The position numbers and the translations under genes were made by a program. From Rutpela maculata (Eukaryota; Arthropoda; Insecta; Coleoptera; Cerambycidae): a DNA stretch of 64,000 bases. Numbering within the stretch: position 1 is the stretch's first letter; every line of letters begins with the position of its first letter. Location of the stretch: the NCBI GenBank assembly GCA_936432065.2, contig OW386286.2, forward strand, positions 22,317,179 through 22,381,178, read 5' to 3'. The notes below the pieces were generated by a model. That model did no database searches, was not told where the DNA came from, and was given only the letters and a program-made list of their open reading frames with translations. This document shows positions 20,958-31,344 of the stretch, one piece after another.

Positions 20958-23900
20958 GTAAGTCTGATATACACGAGCAATAATTGACATTTTACAGTAT
21001 AATTATACACCCCCACCATCCACCCACTAAACATCGCACTGCACTGCACCCCCCACTATTTAATGGGTTTCTTGTAAACACGATAACTCAAGAACGACTG
21101 TAGTAAGTTAGTGTTGACTGGGGCAATAATCTTTTTTTCCAGTGAATAAAAAAGTTTAATAATAATTTAAATAAAAAAAATGTTTTTTTTTATTGGAAAG
21201 TAGGAATCATGTGAAATGTGACCTCCCAACACTATTTATTTATATTTTACTAATATATATTTCATAATAATATAATGCCGAAATATGATTTTCCGCTAGA
21301 CACATTATATTATGATATTAACGCCTATTAAATTAAGGAATGATGGTGTACACTTTAAACTTGAAATCCTCAGAATTAAGTAAAAGAAATTTAAAAAAAT
21401 GTGTCTTTCATATCCTACGAAAGGGCTCCGAACTGCATGCAATAGTTAAAATGATTACTTAAACACATGGCATTAATTCAATCCATACACTCAAACGTGA
21501 ACAGATAGTGTCATTAAATCATTTAAATAATTCAAGATTCAGTTGCCCCTACCATCGGCGGCCAGCATGCGTTATCCGCGAACGCGAAAAGTTACTTACG
21601 TATGTACATTGTTACAATGTTTTCATATAAAGCGTGAATGAAATATTGAGATGACTAAGTAAATGTATCGTCAGAATATGAAAAATATCCAATAAATCTG
21701 TTAAAGACAAAAGCCAAGGGTCATGGGTTCGAGACATACACACAGGTTGGATGTAAGGAAATACTAAAAAATCATGACACTAGTAGGTACTAATAGTTAA
21801 ATCAGAATAACGAATTTGTAGGCAAACCGGAGCTTATAGCTGAAAATACACGAACACCTAAAAAACTCCTAAGATAACAAATTTCACATAACATACACGG
21901 GGGTCAAATCAAAATGCATATAGAGGTCAATTATAGCTTGCGCCAGCTGATCCATCCTCAATGCAACACCCTGTACAAAAAGTTCAGTAAACAGACGAAG
22001 AAGATAATGTTTGATCTTGTATTACACTCTCAGCGGTAAAATTTGAGAAGTAGCGGATGCCGCATAGTGCGTCGACTTATACAACGTGATTTACCACGAC
22101 AGGCGGAAAATAAAAAGGTGTAAAGTAGTATTACTATGAGAAGATGCCAGCAAAAAATATGCGCAGAAACGAGTTTGTGCACTCCATCATTCTAAGCCAA
22201 TGAGAAAGAATTACGTGACATTCAGTGTCAACACCAGTGGCGGCGGTGCCCTGCAGTTGAGCGGCGGCGACGGTAATAATAATAATAAAACAACTTTATT
22301 AGGCAAAGTTTAGTAGAACTTACGATTCTTACACTTCTCCTGAACAAAGGTTACTCGTAACAGTTGGCAAGTTTTAATCTACTCCATTTTGACAGTTCCT
22401 TGACCGCGAAACTTTTATTGGAAGTGATGTGGTTGTATCGCGTTACTTCAGATTGGTTAAAGTCATTGGCGGGGCATTTCTACAAAAAAATAAGGTCATA
22501 TTTTTCTAATTTTTAATTTATTTAACTCCTTTCGGTGGGGACAACCTATAAATTTTCCGCATGTCCTGGTAAATCACCTTGTATATGGACAAAATTCCAA
22601 GAATTCGGATTTCTTCACTATAAAGTAAGCGGTCATTTTGAAATAAAAGAATATCACATCTGCAGTGAATCTACTTCTGACCTACTTCTTTTTCGCCTCT
22701 GTGCACAATATATTGAACAAAATTTAATCTGTATGACCATGTATAGTCACGAGGGAATTAAATGACAGCTGTGTATATTTTGGAATGAAGTACATTGAGT
22801 GTATTATTTATTGCGATTTGCGGTTAACAAATATTATGTAACGCTTTTATCCTAAACAAGATGAATAATATGATGACCGAATGACCATTGATATTGTCAT
22901 AACTTATATATCACTATAATACTTATATGCAAAAAGGGAGATGTAAATTATGTACATAACTATAGACATCTGTCGCTGCTACGAATCTTTTCAAAGTTAG
23001 TTGAAAAATGCACTGTAAAGCAAATAATAAATTAATTTGAGAATTATAACATATTTTATACTCAGCAATTTAGTTTTAGAAAATCAAAAAATACCACCTC
23101 TGCGGTTCTCGACTCGGTGGATCAGGCTTTGGGGGCTTTTGGAGGTCAGGCACATATGTGCACTATATTTTGCGACCTAAGTAAAGCGCTTAATTGGGTC
23201 CCACACGATATACTGCTAGAAAAATTAAAGAAATATAAATTTTGTCATAACAATATTGCATTAAAATAAATAATGAATATTCGAATAGAATAAAAATAAT
23301 TCATGGAGTGCCCCAAGGCTCAGTACTTGGCCCCCTTCTCTTTTTAATATGCGTAAACGATTTTCCAAAATCTAATGAATACTCTAGTGACATATTTTTT
23401 CCAAATGACAGGACTATTTCGGTTCAAAATAAAAACATTGAACAATTTTCAGCATAGGCGTGTGATGAGGGTCAAGGGCAGAACAATGGTTCAAAACAAA
23501 TAAACTCTTATTAAATAGAGATGAAATAGTTCACATGATCTTCTCATTGCGTGACAAAATACGGCACACGTACGTTTAATAAACGTTAAAAAAGGATTGA
23601 AAACCACACGTTGTTCTAGGGTTTTTAGTAACGTCTTTTAAACATCATAGATAACGATTGAATAACATTAAAAAAAACGATAAATATTCGTTAATATTCA
23701 ACGTTTATGAAACGAAAGTAAATGTAGAATATAAACGTTTTATTAAAGGTTTTAATAACGTTAAATATTCACTAATTATGTAGGTTAATTAAACGAAATT
23801 AAACAGGCTCTAGGTCTCCATTTTCCAATATACATTTATATGATATGTTACAGGATGAACCGCCATGTAGATAAATGGGCAATTAATCGGTTAAACACCC

Positions 23901-26900
23901 GCTGGGTTTTATCATAAAACCAGTGGGTGCTTAACCTATTAAACAGATAGCATAAAACTCTTTTATGCTATCTCGGCCCAGCCACAGAATAATGGTCTTT
24001 AACCTGATCGTTATAAGATCCATCCAAATAAATCGATGCTCCCTGAAAGAATATAAACATTGCAAACTATGTTATATTTATTTTATATAAGTTCATAAGA
24101 ATATAAGATGAGGCATGAGTGATTATTGTCAGTGGTTTGCATGTGGCGCCATCTACAAATAATCTCTGCAGCAAACTACATGGTAAGTAGGCAAATTTTA
24201 TGCATTAATATAGCTGAGTAGAAAAACGTCAAAAAAACGTCATCATCTACCACTTATTTCACCTGTAGATTTAGAATGTCAGTGCATTTTAATAAGTTGA
24301 AAGCATCAGTTACGTTAACATTGTATAGAAAAAAAAAATTTCCTTTAAATAAAACATATTTCAATTGCTATACACATTCGGAAAATGTTGGATTTGGGTG
24401 GCACGCATAGTTTCAACGGCCTGACAGACCCGCCTACAATAAAGGCGTGTACCAGTGCTCTAGTAGAGGGAGCAAATAATGACGCGCTATCAAGAAAACA
24501 CGTACATACATCATTATTGCTATTAAAAATTTCAGTACCATTTATTCAAAGGAAGGATGTAGTTGGCTCTGTTCAGTATAGGTAATATTATTACGTGCTT
24601 TAATAACTGAAATTATTTAACCCGTTTTACTTTCAAAACGAGTCAAATAATTCTTTACATTGCAAGTGGAAGACGGAAACAAATTGAAATTCCGCAAGCA
24701 GAGTTGCCCACGCACATGTGGTGGGGAAAGCAGGTGGCATCAGAAGGATGTGTTATACGATAAAAAAGAATAGCCTAGTTGCTTCGCTCTCGCTTGCTCT
24801 CATTGCCGACCCAAATGAAAAATTTTCTGACTCTGTATGTGATTAATACAATAAAAAAACCGTTTAATTTTCTCGTTTCACAACCGGGGTTGTTACAATT
24901 TCTCAAATTATGAACGTGTATTATACGTTAATATATCAGTAAAAGAAACGTTGTAATTAAAATGTTTTATTTCAGTATTCCCTTCCAATACAGGTTGGGA
25001 ATGTTTGTAGGAGTAACGTATTTTATACGCTTTATTTAAATATAAAATTTTACAGCCTAATTTTATACGTTGATATAGATTCGTAGAAAAACGTTTAAAT
25101 AACGTAATATTCTACCATCTATTTCATCTGTGGATTTAAATTTCTCTTGCATTTAGTGAGTTGGAAACAACAGTTATTATTTTAACGTTGTAAAATATAC
25201 GTTTTTTTTTCTTTAAATAAAACGTTTGAATCGCCGTATTAAATATACATAATAAAATACGTTAAACTGTTTCGTTTCATAAACATCACCTTTAGCGAGT
25301 CGTTAAAACTCCTTACATTATAAACGTGTTTTATACGTTATTAAATATTTGTGAAAAAAACGTGCTTACTAAAACGTTTTATTAGAGCATTTTCTTCTAC
25401 TAATGGTTAAAAATGCGTGTAGTATTTTAAACGTCTTATTTAAACGTTGAAATTTTCAATCAAATGCAACGTTAAAAATTTCAACGTAAAACGTTTAATC
25501 AACGACTAAGTACAATGTTTTAAAAACGTTTATTAAACGTACTTGTGCCCATTGGGAATGGTCCCGTCCCCAGGAATGAACAAAATTCTTGGGAGTTTGT
25601 TTAGATGTCAAATTGACTTGGCAAGTACACAGAACATTTTTTCAATAAATACATTTATCATGAGAAATCTAGCAGATAAAGTAGGTAAAGTTGTTCTGAA
25701 AAATAATACTTTGCACTATGTCACTCTTTGCGTTTCTGTGCTGTTTTAGTATGGGGACAAAAGCGTCAAATTGGTCGAGAATTTTTGCCGTACAAAGACG
25801 AGCAATACGCATATTTCGCTTAAATTGTAAGGATTGAATAAAAAAATTTTGAAAGATATATTTACATTACCATCAATATATATCTATAATGATTTGCTTT
25901 TGTACGTTAAAAAGATTTTGTATGCTCAAAGTGCAAACAGAGAATGCGTATCATTATAATATAAGATACAAATATATGTTAACAACACTTTATTTAAGAT
26001 CAACAAAAAGTCAAAAAGGTATTCAAGTTTTTGCACCCAAATTTCACAATAAATTACCAGCCTATATAAAAAGCCTATCAGATTTTGGATTTAAGAGAAA
26101 AAAACCGCTCCCCAAGGAATCTTTATTTCCACATCCAGATTTTCTATCTAAGTCACTCACAACGAAAAAATTTTGTATGTGGAAATAATTGTTTATGGAA
26201 CTTTAATAATATAATATTTGAAATCCTCTACCCCCAAAACTCATAAAACGATACCCCACATCGGTAGTGGGGTGGGGGTGGATGAAGTAAAAAAATATTT
26301 TGAGGTTTCTGGTTCTTGTACACACACTAAATCACAATTTTTTTTCATCCCCTTTAATAATAGGGTGGGGGTGGTAATGGGATGGCTAATGCCAACATTT
26401 TTTTTGATAGCTTCTCATGTATATAATAAATACCAATTTTAATGGAGTCTTACCTGCTTGATTTACCTATTTACCCCAAATTTACCCCAATTTACCCCCC
26501 AACCCTTCGACGGAACAAGATGAAAATATAATAGTTCTAGATTTTGTTAAAGTACATATGTGTACCAAATTTCAAGTCAATATCTCAAACGGTTCCAGAG
26601 TAAACGTGCGCACAAAAAAAGTTACAGACAGACAGACCGACAGAGACAGACATTTTTTTTTTTCGTTCAAACTTAAAATCTCGACGTTTCATGACATTCT
26701 AAGCCTATTTGAACAATAACAATTTTTAAGAAATTTTTTGTCGTAACCATACTTCCACCGGATGTGGAAGTAATATACCTTGCTTAAAACAACTTTTTAT
26801 TCATATGTCTATCATACAATTTTAATATAGTAGTTGAATGTTGTTTGTTAAATTCTAACGTCTGTCTTTAACTCTATATGTTTTATATGACATATATATT

Positions 26901-29433
26901 CTTAATTTAAATATTAACCTGTGCAAATAGCATTTTCGCATATAGCACCAGGGCCGTGGAGAGAAAATAAAGGCCGGGTGGAAATTGTTTTAAAATTGAT
27001 GAGCGAGGAGGGGAAATCCCAAAAAAAAAATTGATGAGCAAGGGTCAGAAATCAGAAAAAATTCTTGATGAGCGGCGGGGGAAAATCCGAAAAAAAATTT
27101 TTTGATGAGCGGATGCAGAAATCCAAAAAGAAATTTATTATAATACAAATTTTCAACATTTCAAAACCGCCAACCACCAATAAACGATTTCATTTGATTT
27201 ATCATAGTTCGTCATGTCTTGAAACAACAATGTTGTCTCGGTTCAAAATCTAGGTTCAAAAAAACCGCTGCCCAAGGAATCATTACTTCCACATCCAGAT
27301 TTTCTATCCAAGTCTCTCACAACGAAATAAATTTGTGTGTGGGAATAATTGTTTATGGAACTTTAATAATATAATATTTGAAATCGTCTACCCCAAAAAC
27401 CCATAAAACGATATGGTACATCGGTACTGAGGGTGGTGGTGGTGGAAGGGGGGTGGTAGTGGGAGTGGATAAAGTAAAAAAAAAATTTGAGGCCTTTGGT
27501 TCTTGTACACACACTAAATGACAATTTTATGTTTTTCACCCCTTCAATAACGAGGTGGGGGGTAGTAATGAAGGTGGCTAATGCCAAAAAATTTTTTGAC
27601 GCCTTGGCATCTCTTATATATACTAAATACCAATTTTATGGACTCTTGCTTGATTTACCTATTTACCGTCATTTACCCCAATTTACCCCCCAATCCTCCA
27701 ACGGAATAAAATCAAACTGGTTTTAGATTTCGTTAAAATATATCCGCGTACCAAATTTCAAGTCAATATCTTAAACGGTTCCAGAGTAAATGTGCGCAAA
27801 AAAAACTCACAGACCGACCGACAGACAGATTTTTTTTTACTCAAACTTAAAGTCTCGACGTTTCATGACATTTTAAACAATAAAAGTTTTCAAATTTTTT
27901 TTTTGCGTTACCTACTAAAGTTCCACTGGATGTGGAAGTTATACGTCTCATTTGGCCATTCATTGCCGCAACTGATATTCTATCTGATCTTTAACTATAA
28001 CATATATTTCCTATTTTTAGCAAGGCACTTCATAACGAGAGCTTTACTATCTGCTGAAAATTTCATCCAGGCCCAGCAAATTTTAAGAGATTCTGGCTGC
28101 GGAGCAGGGGATGGATGTTCAGTGAACATGACGTTTTTGAATCAAGAAGGAAATAGGCTATTTCATAATGCGGAAATGGGTCCTGCCGAAAAATGCGACG
28201 AGTCCCAGTTGAATATTTTGACGGCCAGCCCTGGTGAAAATATATTCCATTGTAATAAGTAAGTGTTATGCGAAAAAAATCATATCAAGTTCTTCTGTAG
28301 GATATTTATTAAGCCAAATTAATAATATAATGGCGTTAGCTAGTTGACATCGAAGTAGGATTTTTGTAGATTTTCCCTACAAGATCATCTTATATGATAA
28401 CAAATAAAATTGAATTTAATAAACAAAAATAATGCGATTAAACTTTGGAAATATCGCTTAATAAAATATCAACTACAGTGTTCACATTTCTCCTGCCGCA
28501 ACATCCGGCTGTTGCGAGGTTTCGCCCGACTCATTGCGTAACAATATAAATATTGTACACTATATGTGAAATAAAATGACCTGTACGTACTTATTTTAAA
28601 ACAGCTAAATAAAGATATTTTAATGCTGATGCTAATGCTAGTTGACTTCATTATTTTTAGAATTTAAAATTTTATTAATCAATATTTTCGAAAATTTCAA
28701 ACAAATATAACATTATTTTAGACACTGCTCTATTGACTTCATACGTTTACTAACATTTCCCAAAAAATGACTTATAATGTAACGGCACTGAGGCCAACAA
28801 TATAAACATTGAATCCGGTCCTGGAATTTTTCCCAAATACATTATTCTTTCTATTGGACTAAAAGAGTATAATTATTTCTATCACATTTCATCCAAATAT
28901 GTAAGTCCATTTCAAAAATATGAAGGAATAAATTATTTCGTTTGCTAGAATCAAATAGTAGTGAACAAGAAAATATGAAAAGAACTTGATTTGCTTTACC
29001 GACGATATTTGGCTAGGATTATCTAAATAACTAAGTTTCTTCCTTCAGGTATCTACGTGCGAAAGTAGAAGAGCAAAATGAGTTTATGTTGAGAAGTAGC
29101 GTCTGTAGAATGGAGACCTTTAACAAGTACCCTATACCAAAAACTAAACAAGATGTAATAAATATGTTAAGCGACCATAGTAATGCTGAACAGCCAGTTT
29201 TTCGAGATATACCAGGCGATCATGTTAAAACCATAGCCGTTGGTAAGAGTTTAAAAGTTTTAGTTAGTTATTTTTACATTCTATTAATTTTTAAAATGTG
29301 CCTATGCTGTGATCAATATAATTTTTTAGGTATTTTCGACTGCGTGGAGAGGACATGGAGTTTGTATTCTGATGAACCGAAGAAGAATGAACCACTAGTT
29401 GTTCTGCCATTAGTAATAAAAAATAAAGCCTAA
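20723..29433 (+). CDS. tan: Tan, NBAD/carcinine hydrolase: four 3' exons of a split gene
   Basis: Tan hydrolyses N-beta-alanyldopamine to dopamine in cuticle and carcinine to histamine in photoreceptors, reversing Ebony. It is a cysteine peptidase of the penicillin acyltransferase-like (C45) family that cleaves itself in front of the catalytic Cys. The coding exons seen are 20723-20957, 28021-28258, 29049-29242 and 29330-29433; splice phases agree at each junction and all introns are GT-AG. Recognisable blocks are 'LGHTEDALTETLNHFYF', 'SLCYAGHLPGYTMNYNHHG', 'SGKT/PRHFITRALL', 'VKTIAVG/IFDCVERTWSLYSD'. About 256 codons are present. The N-terminal third with the Gly-Cys cleavage site is missing and should lie upstream, inside or before this window. 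The 7-kb intron between the first two exons is filled with mobile elements. No stop or frameshift was seen, so the gene looks functional. Confidence 0.9.
22078..22586. mobile_element. TIR element, TATACAACGTGAT family, copy 2
   Basis: Left end TATACAACGTGATTTACCAC; right end ATCACCTTGTATA. The interior near the right end (GCGTTACTTCAGATTGGTTA, 'ctttcggtggggacaacc') is the inverse of the corresponding part of 7774-8440, so the copies are related in opposite orientation. Shorter than copy 1, with an ATA microsatellite inside. It lies in the large tan intron. Confidence 0.65.
23000..23561 (+). pseudogene. Non-LTR retrotransposon (LINE) RT fragment, part 1
   Basis: Broken frames read 'QFSFRKSKNTTSAVLDSVDQ', 'CDLSKALNWVPHDILLEKLK', 'HGVPQGSVLGPLLFLICVND' and 'AEQWFKTNKLLLNRDE', which are consecutive reverse transcriptase blocks of Jockey/CR1-type LINEs. 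The catalytic YADD is mutated (FPND). The fragment stops at the ACGT-rich element starting at 23562 and resumes at 25551. It lies in the tan intron. Confidence 0.8.
23562..25550. mobile_element. AACGTT-rich DNA element in a LINE relic
   Basis: About 2.0 kb. The left end GGCACACGTACGTTTAATAA and the inverse of the right end, GGCACAAGTACGTTTAATAA, differ at one position. Both outer thirds (23563-23760, 24940-25540) are packed with AACGTT, TAAACGTT and TTAAACGT words. The centre 23790-24290 is the same sequence as the centre of the GACGTC-rich element (11560-12060), and part of it recurs at 25045-25200. A 66-codon frame at 24385-24585 and a GC-richer patch at 24640-24830 are unassigned; no transposase was recognised. 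The flanking LINE frame continues across the insertion. Confidence 0.7.
25551..26104 (+). pseudogene. LINE RT C-terminal fragment, part 2
   Basis: Frameshifted frames read 'FLGVCLDVKLTWQVH', then after several breaks 'FAPKFHNKLPAYIKSLSDF', the C-terminal region of the LINE that begins at 23000. It is cut at 26105 by the next repeat. Confidence 0.7.
26105..26776 (+). repeat. Interspersed repeat with CTGT/ACAG microsatellite, copy 1
   Basis: One of four copies (others 27265-27950 +, 39646-40368 -, 50012-50725 -). Order in this strand: CCGCTSCCCAAGGAATC, ACTTCCACATCCAG, a 'ccacatcggtagtggggtgg' block, a TTTACCCCAATTTACCCC block, a 'ttcaagtcaatatc...' block, an (ACAG)n-type run and a short palindrome ending in GGATGTGGAAGT. 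It lands inside the LINE relic. Open frames in it are conserved only because the DNA is. Confidence 0.85.
26945..27135. repeat. Minisatellite, TTGATGAGC unit of about 45 bp
   Basis: Four imperfect units of TTGATGAGC + G-rich + AAATCC + A run, preceded by a hAT-like end (CAGGGCCGTGGAGAG at 26949). It is the same core as at 14797-15180 in opposite orientation. Confidence 0.7.
27265..27950 (+). repeat. Interspersed repeat with CTGT/ACAG microsatellite, copy 2
   Basis: Same order of blocks as copy 1, in the same orientation and 488 bp downstream. Ends in TTCCACTGGATGTGGAAG. It lies in the tan intron, 70 bp before the next exon. Confidence 0.85.
28021..28258 (+). CDS. tan: tan exon b
   Basis: Follows the acceptor TTTCCTATTTTTAG and ends at the donor GTAAGTG. 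It begins with two bases completing the proline of 'SGKTP' and runs through 'ITRALLSAENFIQAQQIL' to 'PGENIFHCN'. About 79 residues, with the Ser/Asn-rich substrate-region blocks of the family. Confidence 0.88.
29049..29242 (+). CDS. tan: tan exon c
   Basis: Acceptor CTTCCTTCAG, donor GTAAGA. Encodes 'KYLRAKVEEQNEFMLRSS' to 'DHVKTIAVG'. The reading frame also stays open through the following 87-bp intron, so retention would not stop translation at once but would replace the join with exon d by an insertion of 29 codons. Confidence 0.88.
29330..29433 (+). CDS. tan: tan exon d (terminal)
   Basis: Acceptor TTTTTTAG. Encodes 'GIFDCVERTWSLYSDEP' to the TAA at 29431-29433. The C-terminal strand 'IFD...SLYSD' is conserved in Tan. 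An AATAAA overlaps the last codons (29421) and may be too early for use; no clear signal was assigned further on. Confidence 0.88.
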
Positions 29434-30427
29434 ACCTGGGAACAATCAATTACCTATATGTTAAATTGCGTTGTTACTTTCTGTACTTAAAATTAATTGT
29501 GATTATCAAACGTGTAAAACTTTAAGTATTAAAAAATGCAACAAAACGTTATCTTTTCTATAAAACAATTTCCGATGACATCACATCTCGAATATCAATG
29601 ACCACCAAAAAGCAGGCAATTAAAAAGTCAAATCCAAACATTTTGACAAAATCTACTGATTTTGAAGTTACATACATTGTTTTATTAATTGTTTAACATA
29701 CTGTTTAGCCAGGCATCTAATGGGTTTCAAATCCTGGTTATTTTAGTAAGGATGAAACCTACATCATTGACCAGGTTATTATAGTATAGGTAGGTAGAAA
29801 TATGTTAGTTTCAATATGTGCATTCCCATTTTGCGATGTTACACAATGTGCCATTTGATCCGTGAATACTTTCTACAAGAAATTTTCTTTTCTACAATGA
29901 AGTGGGGGTTAATTCAAGTTTTCCACAAAAATATTACGCAATGTTGGAAAGAAGGGAAAAAGATTTTTCTCAATTATCTTCTTTCTTGTTAGTACTACCA
30001 AAACATTCGTTATTAACAATATTGTACATAATAAAACAAGCTATAACTTTTATTCAAACAATTTTCTCTATTGTTAATACTTTGCAATCAATGAAACATT
30101 GAAAATTTTATGTCAGATTTAATTGTAGTTTGAAAAATTTGGTCGGATTTTATTACACCTCCCAAAATTTTACATTGATGGACGTCCTTTGGGATTAAAC
30201 ACTTTTTAGATCAAGTCAGATTTCGTTGTAGTTTGGAAAAATTTTACTGAATTAGATTTCGTCGATTTCGATGAGGTGTATAATATTCACAAACTACAGT
30301 GAGCACGAATTTTCACCTATAGCCGCAGAAAATCGTAAAGTATTAACAATATAGAAAAATTATTTAAATTAAAGTTGTACCTTTTGTATCCACACAATAT
30401 TGGTAATAAATAATGATTTTAGGTTAA
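29434..30427. other. tan 3' flank, no gene recognised
   Basis: AT-rich sequence after the tan stop codon, probably including its 3' UTR. An open frame at 29902-30102 has no recognisable features. Confidence 0.4.
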
Positions 30428-31146
30428 GGGTCGGTGGGTTAGCACGTCTAGCTTGCACTCTGGGCATACCTAGCGACAGGGGCGGATAGGGTCAGTCCAA
30501 CCGGCCCTGGCAATTTGAGAGAAACTGCTCAATCAGGCACGGAACTAGAACCTCAATTTTGGGTGGGCCAGGGCAGGATCAATTTTTGTTTTTTTTTGTG
30601 GGCCAAGGCAAAAGGGGAAAAACTGAGCCGCAGGTGAAAATTTAATATTATTCAAGGTCACAAACGTTCTAAGATGAGGAGTTAGAAACTCGAATTGCAA
30701 AAACATTTTCTTCGAAAAATAGGTTTCGTCAAACGATTTTCCTTTTTCAAAAATTATTTAAAGGTTCAAAGTACTAACACGTAGTCTGACTCAACCACAG
30801 TCTAGAACAGACTGCTGCTGTCTGACAATATCGATCTATTTTGCAGAATTTGGGACGAACATGCAAGTTATTGGGTTAATACATTTTTATAAAAAATGAC
30901 ATCTGGTATTTATGTCAGTGGCCAAGTTTTTTAGCATTTTACAGCATGAAAATCACATGAGATTTCTTCCGTTCTAAGTAAGGACTAAGGAAGGAAAAGA
31001 GCTGCCATTTAAATTTTTTTGGCCGTCTGGTTTTTTTATCCGCCGCAACAAATGCCTATTTACCTCGGCCCGCCCCTAAAGCCACCGGCCCAACGGGCAT
31101 TTGCTCCTGTCTAGCGAAGTGGGTTCGAGCTCCACACAGCGAAAAC
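30428..31146 (+). mobile_element. tRNA-derived SINE split by a hAT element
   Basis: A box A-like TGGGTTAGCACGTCTAGC at 30434 and a box B-like GGTTCGAGCTCC at 31122 are about 47 bases apart once the insertion 30477-31109 and one target copy are removed, the spacing of a tRNA promoter. The 3' part beyond the box B is short or diverged. It belongs to a different tRNA-like lineage from the SINE head at 14333. Confidence 0.5.
30477..31109. mobile_element. Non-autonomous hAT element in a SINE
   Basis: Ends CAGGGGCGGATAGGG and GGGCATTTGCTCCTG are hAT-type inverted ends. The flanks are CCTAGCGA (30469-30476) and TCTAGCGA (31110-31117), an 8-bp duplication with one change. 633 bp, with no transposase frame seen. 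Confidence 0.75.
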
Positions 31147-31344
31147 ATTTTTCATAGTTAATTTTCCCCAAGAAGTGGATCGGATTCTACTAGTAACTGT
31201 AGGTCCCCGTCCCTTGACAAATTTGGATATTCTGGGCTCAAGAGGGTCATTGAGGTGATATGGAACGTGTTTAAAACACGTTTCTTTTAACTAACAAGAA
31301 AGGAGACAATCAAGAAAAACCTATTTTAACCTCTCCGCCCATAA

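Noticed and set aside
29086..29433. A single 115-codon frame as one exon of tan
   Set aside because: The intron 29243-29329 happens to be in frame; the protein match 'AVG/IFD' requires splicing it out.
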